NCBI GenBank assembly: GCA_905236405.1
Contig: CAJOQB010000157.1
Span: 1 to 9,147 of the forward strand
Origin: an uncultured Bacteroidales bacterium
GTDB taxonomy: Bacteria > Bacteroidota > Bacteroidia > Bacteroidales > P3
DNA length: 9,147 nt
Reading direction: 5' to 3'
A program made the translations under genes and the position numbers. Within the stretch, counting starts at the first letter, position 1; each line of letters starts with the position of its first letter. A model generated the notes under the pieces. That model saw nothing but the letters and a program-made list of their open reading frames with translations. It did no database searches and was not told the DNA's origin. This document shows, piece by piece, positions 1 through 6,813 of this stretch.

Positions 1-58
1 CCAACAAGACAGGGGCAAAAGCCAGCATCATTGTTATTGTAAGGACTAATCGTTTCAT
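1..58 (-). CDS. N-terminus of an exported protein (partial, runs off the window)
   Basis: Only the first 19 codons are present. They read MKRLVLTITMMLAFAPVLL: a Met-Lys-Arg n-region followed by an unbroken hydrophobic stretch, as in a Sec signal peptide or signal anchor. The ATG (58-56) overlaps the TGA stop (57-55) of the upstream gene as ATGA, a classic arrangement for translational coupling. This supports both the start choice and membership of the same operon. The mature protein lies outside the window, so no function can be given. The reading frame is short, but the overlap plus the signal-peptide composition make a real gene likely. Confidence 0.7.
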   Translation of the reverse strand, partial: MKRLVLTITMMLAFAPVLL

Positions 59-1185
59 GGTTGCTTTTTTCGTATACGATGTGGAATGTTTTGGAATTCG
101 AAATAATCGTCAGAAATGTTATGCAGCGGAACATATACATACAGGCGCCCATCGACTTTGCCCTTGCCTTGCGACATGGCATCGATAGGAATCTCCACCG
201 TCAACATATGGCAATAACCTTGGTCGGGATTGGGCATAAACAGTGTTCCTTTGATAGTGGTTTGTGTACGGTTCTTCACTGCAAAATAGGGGGTGCAACC
301 CATCATCCTGGCCATCAACACGAGGTCACAGAGTTTAATATTAAACTCTTCCGTTTGGTAGCCATATTTGTCGAGGGTGACCCTAAGGGTGAAATCACCG
401 ATGGAGTCGGGAGACAGCATCATATTGAATGCCGACCAGTACGGCTTAGACGAAGAGCACAGCAACGACCAAGCCCCTTTCTCCGGCCTATAATAATATA
501 GGTCGTTTCGGATGGCACCTATCAGATAGCTCGTACCTTCCAGGACATAGTAGTTGTCGGAGCAAGTCTTCAAGGCATCGGGAAGCGGCATGGGTGACGT
601 GTCGGCAGGCCGTTTGAAACGACGAGCCTTACGAAGGAAATTTGTCTCCAACTCGATAGCGTTACATCCGCTCATCAGCTGATAGCTCATGTCGAACAAA
701 AGAGAGAGCACCTCTTTATCACCGTCCATCCAACGAACGCGATAGCGTTTGTACTGGGACGAGTAGACCCTCATGGTATAATTCGTGTCGAGATTGAGGA
801 TGGTCCAAAGCGAACCCACTTCTACACGAAAATGGTCAATCTCCATTCGCGTGTCGACCGAAATCTCGTGAGGCAATGAGAGATCCAGCGTGTAACGCTC
901 CAAGAAGTCATAAATCGGTGACGGCATGACGGCACGTTGTTCCTCCGAAAAGATTTTGTAGCCGATATGCTCCACCTCGTCCCACTGGTTCACACGTATG
1001 GTGAGGGCGTGTCCGTTGTGGCTATAGGTATCGTTGACACCTCTCTCGAGTTGTTCGAAAGGCACCGTCGGCATGAGTCCCGCCATGCGTTGTAGCCGCT
1101 GCGTGGCAAAGGTGTTGCCCGCCATAGCGGCCACTGTCAATGCCATGAAACAGCTCAAGAACGAAATACGGAGCAACGTCTTCAT
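55..1185 (-). CDS. Unrecognised secreted protein, about 376 aa
   Basis: I do not recognise a family. From the chosen ATG at 1185 the protein starts MKTLLRISFLSCFMALTVAAMA, a clear Sec signal peptide with likely cleavage around residues 22-27. No lipobox is apparent. An in-frame ATG at 1206 would add seven residues (MTSCSDK) before the same signal. I prefer 1185 because it gives a normal basic n-region, but the choice is not certain and neither start has a Shine-Dalgarno. The rest is a soluble mixed alpha/beta-looking sequence with many aromatic residues and no internal membrane segments. It ends in a basic HRIRKKQP tail. It follows the BIG2-MORN lipoprotein gene by about 54 bases and overlaps the next exported protein by ATGA, so it probably works with them in the envelope or periplasm. 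Confidence 0.75.
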   Translation of the reverse strand: MKTLLRISFLSCFMALTVAAMAGNTFATQRLQRMAGLMPTVPFEQLERGVNDTYSHNGHALTIRVNQWDEVEHIGYKIFSEEQRAVMPSPIYDFLERYTLDLSLPHEISVDTRMEIDHFRVEVGSLWTILNLDTNYTMRVYSSQYKRYRVRWMDGDKEVLSLLFDMSYQLMSGCNAIELETNFLRKARRFKRPADTSPMPLPDALKTCSDNYYVLEGTSYLIGAIRNDLYYYRPEKGAWSLLCSSSKPYWSAFNMMLSPDSIGDFTLRVTLDKYGYQTEEFNIKLCDLVLMARMMGCTPYFAVKNRTQTTIKGTLFMPNPDQGYCHMLTVEIPIDAMSQGKGKVDGRLYVYVPLHNISDDYFEFQNIPHRIRKKQP

Positions 1186-1239
1186 CTTGTCAGAACAACT
1201 GGTCATGCTTTATTTCACCAAAGAAATCCATGATGTGGA

Positions 1240-2079
1240 TTATAGGCTCTTCTGTCCGATTTTCACTAACGGAGTCTCACCGTTGTTGCGATAGAAGGTA
1301 CCCATATTGATTTTGCCTTCACGCCAAGTGCCTGTCACTCTCTCGCCAGGATAAGCCAAAACGCTGGTGCCAGGAATGTCATAGGTGCGTTTGAAGGTCA
1401 TGGTACCGTTGCCGTGAGGTTTGCCACCGCGGACATCGCCCTTGTAAGTAGCATAGCCAAGGTCAAGACCGTCGTTGGGTTCAACCATAACGGGCAGCAC
1501 AGTCGACACCTGCTGACCCTCTTCGTTAGTAGCCGTGATGGTGACAACGGCAGCACCCTTGGCAACACCTTTCACCACACCGTCTTCAACAGTGGCAATC
1601 TTTGTGTTGTTCGACTCGAAGGTCATAGTAAGACCGTCGACGGCGGGTACAATCTTGTATTCAATCTTCTGGGTTTTACCAATCTTTACGTGCATCGCAG
1701 AATCCTTGAGTGTGATGACGCAATCGAGGGAGTCGACCTTGGGCTCTTCGACAGTGTAGGTGCATACAGCTTTCACGGGTTCACCCTTGGCAGGCTGAAT
1801 GGTGGCGGTAACGTCGGCTTGTCCTGCGCCAACAGCAGTCACCAGACCTTCGGGGCTAACAGAGACGACAGCGGCATTGCTACTCGACCAAACCACCTCA
1901 ATACCGTCAGGTTTGGCAGTTGCATTCAACTGGTCTTGATCACCAACCGTAAGAGTGTTGGCACCCTTGTCCAAAGTCAGCGATGCAGTTTCGTTGTTGC
2001 AGCTGGCGAACATACCAGCACCAAAAATCACTATTGCAACAGCAACTAATGCTTTAAAGAATGTACGTTTTGCTTTCAT
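1240..2079 (-). CDS. Lipoprotein with two BIG2 Ig-like domains and C-terminal MORN-like repeats (279 aa)
   Basis: The ATG at 2079 gives a lipoprotein signal: MKAKR, a hydrophobic core, then lipobox F-A-S-C with Cys27 as the probable lipidated residue, so it should be membrane-anchored and possibly surface-exposed. An in-frame ATG at 2130 would put 17 polar residues before the signal and is rejected. Residues about 33-110 form one BIG2 domain with the signature WSSSN..V.SVS.EGLVTAVGAG.ADVTAT. Residues about 121-199 form a second (FESNNTKIATVEDGVVKGVAKG). Residues 208-228 (YATYKGDVRGGKPHGNGTMTF) match a MORN repeat, and about 246-268 (GERVTGTWREGKINMGTFY) look like a second, degenerate one. BIG2 domains commonly mediate adhesion or assembly outside the cell, and MORN repeats contact lipid or protein. 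The combined role here is unknown. A Bacteroidetes-type promoter lies upstream, and two further exported-protein genes follow on the same strand. Confidence 0.88.
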   Translation of the reverse strand: MKAKRTFFKALVAVAIVIFGAGMFASCNNETASLTLDKGANTLTVGDQDQLNATAKPDGIEVVWSSSNAAVVSVSPEGLVTAVGAGQADVTATIQPAKGEPVKAVCTYTVEEPKVDSLDCVITLKDSAMHVKIGKTQKIEYKIVPAVDGLTMTFESNNTKIATVEDGVVKGVAKGAAVVTITATNEEGQQVSTVLPVMVEPNDGLDLGYATYKGDVRGGKPHGNGTMTFKRTYDIPGTSVLAYPGERVTGTWREGKINMGTFYRNNGETPLVKIGQKSL

Positions 2080-2159
2080 ACTTTTATCGTTTATTATTGT
2101 TATTAACTTCCATTTGTAATGACAAACCATCCCAATGCTTATTACAGCGATTGGAAATG

Positions 2160-2193
2160 CAAAAGTACAAAGTTTTTTTTATTATACAACCAA
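2160..2193 (-). promoter_or_regulatory. Predicted Bacteroidetes-type promoter of the BIG2-MORN lipoprotein operon
   Basis: On the minus strand, TACTTTTG (2167-2160) matches the Bacteroidetes -7 consensus TAnnTTTG exactly. A TTG (2189-2187) lies upstream with a 19-base spacer, close to the usual spacing from the -33 TTG/TTTG element, and another TTG sits at 2193-2191. The spacer holds an A-tract. Transcription would start near 2154, giving a leader of about 75 bases before the ATG at 2079. This is a sequence match only. Confidence 0.6.
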
Positions 2194-2345
2194 TTACGCT
2201 TATTTTTTTCTGCCTTACCCATTCAACGAAAACTTAACTGATTATTTATAAACTAAATACATTTTTATTCTGACACTCCACAATAATGCTCCAAACACCT
2301 AAAAACGCACAATCTATTGTTAATAACCCTGCGTTATATGACGTT
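2194..2345. other. AT-rich intergenic spacer, no gene seen
   Basis: This stretch separates the nqr terminator from the lipoprotein promoter. It is AT-rich, has stops in all frames at short intervals, and shows no tRNA-like fold, repeat or convincing small reading frame. Confidence 0.5.
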
Positions 2346-2375
2346 AAAAAAGGCTCCGCAGATTGCGAAGCCTTT
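2346..2375 (-). terminator. Rho-independent terminator of the nqr operon
   Basis: On the minus strand AAAGGCTTCGCA (2375-2364) pairs with TGCGGAGCCTTT (2360-2349). This is a 12-bp stem with one T-G wobble, closed by the 3-base loop ATC. A run of six T residues (2351-2346) overlaps the base of the stem. It starts 25 bases after the nqrF stop codon, exactly where the operon should end. The plus-strand reading lacks a comparable T-run, so the terminator is directional. Confidence 0.88.
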
Positions 2376-2400
2376 CTATCCTATTGGCAAATGAGCAACA

Positions 2401-3663
2401 TCAGCCACCAAAGTTGTCGAACATAATGTTCTCGGGAGCGACCCCCAGATTATCGAGCATCGTGGTGACCGCTTGACTCATCGGCCCAGGTCCGCACATA
2501 TAGTACTCTATCTCTTCGGGAGCAGGATGATCCTTAAGATAGGTCTCATACATCACGTTGTGGACAAAACCAGCCGTGTACATCACGCCTGCCGCATCGG
2601 CAGCGGGGTCGGGACGGTCGAGTGCCAGATGGAACCTGAAGTTGGGGAACTCTTTCTCGATATTCAAGAAGTCATTGAGATAGAAGACTTCGTTGAGGGC
2701 ACGTGCACCATAGAAATAATGCATTTGACGGTCGGTGGTGTGGAGCGTCTTGGTCATGTGCATAATCTGGGCACGCAACGGAGCCATACCAGCGCCACCG
2801 CCTACCCACACCATCTCGTTCTTGGTGTCGAAATGGGGATGGAACTCGCCATAAGGGCCACTCATCACCACCTTGTCACCAGGCTTGAGGCTGAAGATGT
2901 AGGACGAAGCAATACCCGGGTTGACATTCATGAAACCACTACGGTCGGGCGTGAAGGGAGGCGTAGCAATACGCACTGTGAGCATAAAGACGTTGCCCTC
3001 GGCAGGATAGTTGGCCATGGAATAGGCACGGATGGTCGGCTCGGTGTTGACGCACTTGAGGTCGAACATCTTGAAACGCTCCCAACTGGGGAGGTATTCC
3101 TCACCGATTAGGTCACGGTCAAAGTCACTGTAGTTGAGTTTGAAGGTAGGAATCTTGATTTGGGCATACGAGCCTGGGATGAAATCCATATGGGCTCCCT
3201 CGGGCAATTGCACCTTGAACTCCTTGATGAATGTGGCAACGTTCTTGTTGCTGATGACAGTACACTCGTACTCTTTGACACCCAGCACCGACTCGGGGAC
3301 AATAATCTCAAGGTCTTCTTTCACCTTCACTTGGCAACCAAGACGCCAATTGTTCAGCACCTCTTTACGAGTGAAATGCGGCAACTCGGTAGGAAGGATG
3401 GAACCACCGCCCTTGACCACACGACATTTGCATTGTCCACAAGAACCTTTGCCACCGCAGGCACTGGGCAGATAGACTTTGTGTTCGGCAAGGGTACTAA
3501 TCAACGTACCCCCCGTGGCCACCTCCATCTTGTCCTTGTCGTTGATGGTAATGGTGACATTGCCTTGCGGAATCAGTTTGGCACGTAGCACCAGCAGGAG
3601 GAGCACCAGCAGGAGCACCACCACGAGGAATACTACGAGAGCAGCTATGATAGTTTGTGTCAT
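2401..3663 (-). CDS. nqrF: Na+-translocating NADH:quinone oxidoreductase subunit F (420 aa)
   Basis: NqrF is the NADH-oxidising entry subunit of NQR, anchored to the inner membrane by one N-terminal helix (residues about 6-27, almost all Val/Leu). A plant-type ferredoxin domain follows, with the 2Fe-2S cysteines C69, C75, C78 and C110. C80 is an additional cysteine beside the cluster. The ferredoxin-reductase part shows the FAD-binding RAYS motif (212-215), the NAD(P)H-binding GGGAGMAPLR (288-297), YYMCGPGPM (387-395) and the conserved C-terminal FDNFGG. Length is normal for the family (about 405-420). It starts 12 bases after nqrE and has no Shine-Dalgarno. It is the last gene of the operon, followed by an intrinsic terminator. 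I see no defect. Confidence 0.97.
   Translation of the reverse strand: MTQTIIAALVVFLVVVLLLVLLLLVLRAKLIPQGNVTITINDKDKMEVATGGTLISTLAEHKVYLPSACGGKGSCGQCKCRVVKGGGSILPTELPHFTRKEVLNNWRLGCQVKVKEDLEIIVPESVLGVKEYECTVISNKNVATFIKEFKVQLPEGAHMDFIPGSYAQIKIPTFKLNYSDFDRDLIGEEYLPSWERFKMFDLKCVNTEPTIRAYSMANYPAEGNVFMLTVRIATPPFTPDRSGFMNVNPGIASSYIFSLKPGDKVVMSGPYGEFHPHFDTKNEMVWVGGGAGMAPLRAQIMHMTKTLHTTDRQMHYFYGARALNEVFYLNDFLNIEKEFPNFRFHLALDRPDPAADAAGVMYTAGFVHNVMYETYLKDHPAPEEIEYYMCGPGPMSQAVTTMLDNLGVAPENIMFDNFGG
3588..3615 (-). repeat. 13-bp direct repeat inside the nqrF membrane-helix codons
   Basis: GCACCAGCAGGAG occurs at 3588-3600 and again at 3603-3615 on the plus strand, 15 bases apart and therefore in phase with the nqrF frame. 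It encodes part of the Val/Leu-only membrane helix of NqrF (LLLV repeated). Composition of the helix explains it. Slippage there would change the helix length by five residues without shifting the frame. Confidence 0.6.
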
Positions 3664-3675
3664 GGTGTTTTTCTA

Positions 3676-4293
3676 TTAAAGTTTGATACCCATAAATGAC
3701 ATGAAGGCCAAGCCCATCAGTCCCGTAACAATAAAAGTGATTCCCACTCCCTTCAATGCAGGGGGAATGTGGCTGTAGCGTAGTTTCTCACGGATGGCGG
3801 CGATGCCGACAATGGCAAGGAACCAACCAATACCGCTACCCAACGAGAAAGCAAACACCTCGCCGATATTGGAGTAAGCACGTTGCTGCATGAACAGCGA
3901 CCCGCCCAGCACCGCACAGTTCACAGCGATGAGGGGGAGAAAGATACCCAACGAGTTGTAGAGCGAGGGACTGAACTTTTCCACAATCATCTCCACCATC
4001 TGCACAATGGCAGCAATGACAGCAATGAAGAGGATAAGACCGAGGAACGACAAGTCGACGTCAGCCAACGAAGGGCTCAACCATTGCAGCGCCCCTGGCT
4101 GAAGTACATACTTGTTGAGCAGATAGTTGACAGGCACGGTGATGAGCAGCACGAAGGTGACGGCGATACCGAGACCTGCCGATGTCTTCACCGTCTTCGA
4201 CACGGCAAGGTAAGAACACATGCCGAGGAAGAACGAGAAAATCATATTGTCGATGAAAATCGACTTTACGAATATGTTGATAATATCTTGCAT
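3676..4293 (-). CDS. nqrE: Na+-translocating NADH:quinone oxidoreductase subunit E (205 aa)
   Basis: NqrE is a six-helix inner-membrane subunit homologous to NqrD and to RnfA. Together with NqrD it holds a membrane-embedded iron centre (2Fe-2S in recent structures) that relays electrons across the membrane. The two ligand cysteines are visible as C26 in [11 protein letters not shown] and C126 in [11 protein letters not shown], placed in opposite half-membrane helices as expected. The start [23 protein letters not shown] and length are typical of the family. It begins 22 bases after nqrD and 12 bases before nqrF. No Shine-Dalgarno is seen; the region before the ATG is A-rich. No abnormality was seen. 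Confidence 0.96.
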   Translation of the reverse strand: MQDIINIFVKSIFIDNMIFSFFLGMCSYLAVSKTVKTSAGLGIAVTFVLLITVPVNYLLNKYVLQPGALQWLSPSLADVDLSFLGLILFIAVIAAIVQMVEMIVEKFSPSLYNSLGIFLPLIAVNCAVLGGSLFMQQRAYSNIGEVFAFSLGSGIGWFLAIVGIAAIREKLRYSHIPPALKGVGITFIVTGLMGLAFMSFMGIKL

Positions 4294-4315
4294 CGTGTTT
4301 GGATTTTAAAGATTA

Positions 4316-4918
4316 TTATTTCTCCTGCAGTTCTTTGTCTGCACCACGTTGAATCCAGATGATGACACCGACCAAAATCAACGCCATCGGAGGCATGATC
4401 ATCAAACCGTTGTTCTCGTAGCCGATGGCACTCAGCACGGGATAACCCCACAAGGTGCCGCTGCCAAAGAGCTCACGGACAAAGCCCAAGATAATAAGGA
4501 TAACACTATAGCCTAAACCATTGCCAATACCATCGAGTACCGAAGGCCACGGTTTGTTGCTCATGGCGAAAGCCTCTAATCGTCCCATGACGATACAGTT
4601 GGTGATAATCAGGCTGACATAAACCGAGAGTTGCTTGCTGACATCATAGAAGAACGCCTTCAAAAACTGGTCAACAAGGATGACGAGCATCGACACCACC
4701 ACCAGCTGGACGATGATACGGATACGCGGTGGGATGGTGTTGCGAAGCAGGGAGATAATCAAGTTGCTGAGTGCAACAACAACGGTCACGGAGACCGCCA
4801 TAAACACAGCCGGCTTCAATTGAGCTGTGACAGCCAAGCAGGAGCAGATACCCAGCACTTGGACGGTGATGGGGTTTTCTTTGCTCAGCGGAGTTTTTAT
4901 CAGTTTCCAATTTTTCAT
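4316..4918 (-). CDS. nqrD: Na+-translocating NADH:quinone oxidoreductase subunit D (200 aa)
   Basis: NqrD is the partner of NqrE in the membrane core and is homologous to RnfE. Several hydrophobic helices are evident. The expected iron-centre cysteines are C25 in VLGICSCLAVT (with an adjacent C27) and C108 in LIITNCIVMGR. Other family hallmarks are KENPITVQVLGIC at the start and GIGNGLGYSVILIILGFVRELFGSG (about 129-154). The length is as usual. The gene starts 27 bases after nqrC, the largest gap in the operon. A weak purine stretch, GAAAGG (4936-4931), lies about 12 bases before the ATG. The gene appears intact. Confidence 0.96.
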   Translation of the reverse strand: MKNWKLIKTPLSKENPITVQVLGICSCLAVTAQLKPAVFMAVSVTVVVALSNLIISLLRNTIPPRIRIIVQLVVVSMLVILVDQFLKAFFYDVSKQLSVYVSLIITNCIVMGRLEAFAMSNKPWPSVLDGIGNGLGYSVILIILGFVRELFGSGTLWGYPVLSAIGYENNGLMIMPPMALILVGVIIWIQRGADKELQEK

Positions 4919-4945
4919 GGCAGAATGTTTCCTTTCATTAGTTGG

Positions 4946-5623
4946 TTATTCGCAATCGGTGTTTTCCTCGACAGGTTGCGTAGCGCCAGTGACGACGTCA
5001 GCGTCGGGAGCCCCGTCGCGAAGCTGGTTGATAACGTCAGCATACTTCTCGGTCAGACAATAGGTAAGCATCTCGTTGACACCATTGGAAGTCATAGTGC
5101 CGCCCGAGATAGCATCGACCTCATAGCGGCTCGATGCATCGCGGTTGGCTTTCTTGACCAACTGGATGGGACGAATCTCGCCATTGTCGATAATGGTCTT
5201 GTTGTCCTTGAACTGGTTGGCAAACCAATCGGTGGCTATCTCGGCGCCCAAACCAGGCGTCTCGCTGGCATGGTCGAAAACAGCGCCAACGACATTAAAC
5301 TCCTTGTCGAAAGCGATATAGCCCCAAATCTTGCCCCAAAGGCCGTTGCCATCGAGACGGAAGATGGAGCCGTTGTCGTAGAGATAGTAGGTGTCACCCT
5401 CCTTGGTTGTCTGCTCGGTAATCAGCTCAGCATAGAGGGCATCGGCCTGAGCGGCATCGGGATGCTCACCAATAGTACCCAAAATCATCTGGTGCTGCTC
5501 GGTCAACTTGTTGGCGTCTTGACGCGGTTTGAGCGACAAGGCGACGACAGCCAGCACCACAGCCACCACAGCCACCAAAATGGTGGAATAGATAAAGATA
5601 TATGTGTTGCTAAATTTCTTCAT
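4946..5623 (-). CDS. nqrC: Na+-translocating NADH:quinone oxidoreductase subunit C, covalent FMN carrier (225 aa)
   Basis: NqrC has one N-terminal membrane helix (residues about 8-31) and a periplasmic FMN-binding domain whose FMN is attached by a phosphoester to threonine, a reaction catalysed by ApbE (not encoded here). The expected site is in YEVDAISGGTMTSNGV, with T176 as the acceptor. The motif is DAISGGT, with Gly in place of the common Ala of Dxx(S/T)GAT. GLGAEI (125-130) and the LWGKIWGYIAFD stretch (95-106) also fit the family. Unusually, the acidic C-terminal tail carries a second, textbook motif, DVVTGAT (209-215, T215). The start is fixed by a perfect AGGAGG nine bases upstream that overlaps the nqrB stop. 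Confidence 0.96.
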   Translation of the reverse strand: MKKFSNTYIFIYSTILVAVVAVVLAVVALSLKPRQDANKLTEQHQMILGTIGEHPDAAQADALYAELITEQTTKEGDTYYLYDNGSIFRLDGNGLWGKIWGYIAFDKEFNVVGAVFDHASETPGLGAEIATDWFANQFKDNKTIIDNGEIRPIQLVKKANRDASSRYEVDAISGGTMTSNGVNEMLTYCLTEKYADVINQLRDGAPDADVVTGATQPVEENTDCE

Positions 5624-5632
5624 TGCTACTTT

Positions 5633-5638
5633 CCTCCT
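5633..5638 (-). promoter_or_regulatory. Strong Shine-Dalgarno of nqrC, overlapping the nqrB stop
   Basis: The minus strand reads TAAGGAGGA: the TAA stop of nqrB (5640-5638) merges into AGGAGG, which lies nine bases before the nqrC ATG. This decides the nqrC start and suggests coupling to translation through the end of nqrB. Perfect Shine-Dalgarno sites are uncommon in Bacteroidetes. Confidence 0.8.
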
Positions 5639-6813
5639 TACTTTTTGATTTGCACTTGGGCACGTTTCTTACGATAGCTGATATTGGCCGACACAACGCA
5701 ATGGTCTATCAGCGGAGCGAAGCAGTTCATCAGCAGGATGGCCAGCATCATTCCCTCGGGATAGGCGGGGTTGACCACACGAATCAAGACAGCCATAGCA
5801 CCGATAAGGAAGCCATAAATCCACTTGCCGCAGTTGGTTTGGGCACTGGTGACAGGGTCGGTGGCCATGAAGACGGCGCCAAAGGCGAAGCCACCCATAA
5901 TGAAGTGATAGTAGAAGGGAAGTTGCATGTATGCATTGGCACCAATCAGGTTGAACAACAACCCCATCATACCGCCGCCCAACACAACGCTGAGCATGAT
6001 ACGCCACGAAGCGATACCGCTCAGCAGCAAGACAACAGCACCAAGAAGGATGGCCACAGTACTTGTCTCGCCAATGGAACCGGGCACCACACCGAGGAAC
6101 ATCTCGAGTGCACTATAGTTCATGCCAGCTATCATCTCGCTGCCCGTGGCCGCCGTGCTGGTCATGGCCTCGCCCAACGGGGTGGCACCTGTGAGGGCGT
6201 CACCAAAATGCTAGGCCGAAATCCACACAGCATCGCCCGACATATGGGTAGGGTAGCTGAAGAAGAGGAAAGCACGAGCCACCAATGCAGGGTTCATAAA
6301 GTTCATACCTGTACCGCCAAACACCTCTTTGCCTATCACCACAGCGAAAGCCACAGCAAGAGCCAACTGCCACAACGGCGTGGAGATGGGGACAATCATC
6401 GGTATGATAAGACCCGTGACCAAGAAGCCTTCGTTGACCTCATGGCCGCGGATTTGTGCAAACATAAACTCGATGGCCAGACCTACCACATAGCTCACCA
6501 CAATCAGGGGAAGCATACGGATGAAGCCAAACCACCACTTGGCCCAGAAGCCCATCACCTCGCCAGTGGCTAAAGCATACTGGTGTCCCACGTTCCACAT
6601 GCCAAAAAGCAGGGCAGGCATCAGCGCGATGACCACCGTTATCATAGTACGTTTGATATCGGCAGCGTCGCGGATATGGGAGCCGCGTGTGGTGGTCTCT
6701 TTCGGAGTGAAGGCAAACGTCTCAAAAGCTTCGAAGGTACTCTTCAGCCAAGGGAACTTGCCACCCTCCACAAAATTGGGTTTGATTTTGTCAATCCATT
6801 CTCTAAGTTTCAT
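5638..6813 (-). pseudogene. nqrB: Na+-translocating NADH:quinone oxidoreductase subunit B, interrupted by an in-frame TAG at codon 201
   Basis: NqrB is the large polytopic subunit carrying a covalent FMN and taking part in Na+ translocation and quinone reduction. The reading frame is 391 codons, normal for the family, but codon 201 is TAG (6213-6211). Codons 1-200 contain the soluble N-terminus, several helices, HEVNEGFLVTGLIIPMIVP (124-142) and GKEVFGGTGMNFMNPALVAR (161-180). Past the TAG, in the same frame, come the flavinylation motif DALTGAT (205-211, acceptor T211), GSIGETST (245-252) and ATDPVTSA (317-324), and the gene ends normally at TAA (5640-5638). Nothing else is damaged: no frameshift, and both halves are fully conserved in character. 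It may be a fresh nonsense mutation, a sequencing error or a recoded codon. If TAG is read as stop, the product loses the FMN site and about half its helices. Confidence 0.9.
6181..6213 (-). other. Amber codon and FMN-attachment motif of nqrB
   Basis: The minus strand reads TAG (6213-6211), then His-Phe-Gly, then Asp-Ala-Leu-Thr-Gly-Ala-Thr (6201-6181). The last Thr (codon 211) is the expected FMN acceptor of the Dxx(S/T)GAT motif recognised by ApbE. The TAG thus lies ten codons before the cofactor site. All other genes with a visible end here stop with TAA or TGA. Confidence 0.9.

Noticed and set aside
1034..1294. Small plus-strand frames in the left 2 kb (for example 61-501, 1034-1294, 1414-2049)
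   Set aside because: They lie opposite genes with signal peptides or clear domains, lack start signals, and have shadow-like composition.
2080..2130. Extended N-terminus of the BIG2 lipoprotein from ATG 2130
   Set aside because: It would place 17 polar residues before a complete lipoprotein signal peptide. The ATG at 2079 gives a normal signal and lipobox.
5638..6177. Downstream half of nqrB as an independent gene starting at TTG 6177
   Set aside because: It is in exactly the same frame as the upstream half, has no ribosome-binding site, and starts in the middle of the family's conserved domain. It is the rest of nqrB.
6211..6213. TAG as a pyrrolysine or selenocysteine codon
   Set aside because: Selenocysteine uses TGA. 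Pyrrolysine systems are not expected in Bacteroidales, and NqrB needs no such residue. No supporting tRNA or synthetase is in the window.
4631..6573. Two long plus-strand open frames (4631-5677 and 5623-6573) opposite nqrD, nqrC and nqrB
   Set aside because: These are antisense shadows of the nqr genes, His/Gln-rich and without recognisable motifs. They span gene boundaries of the real operon.
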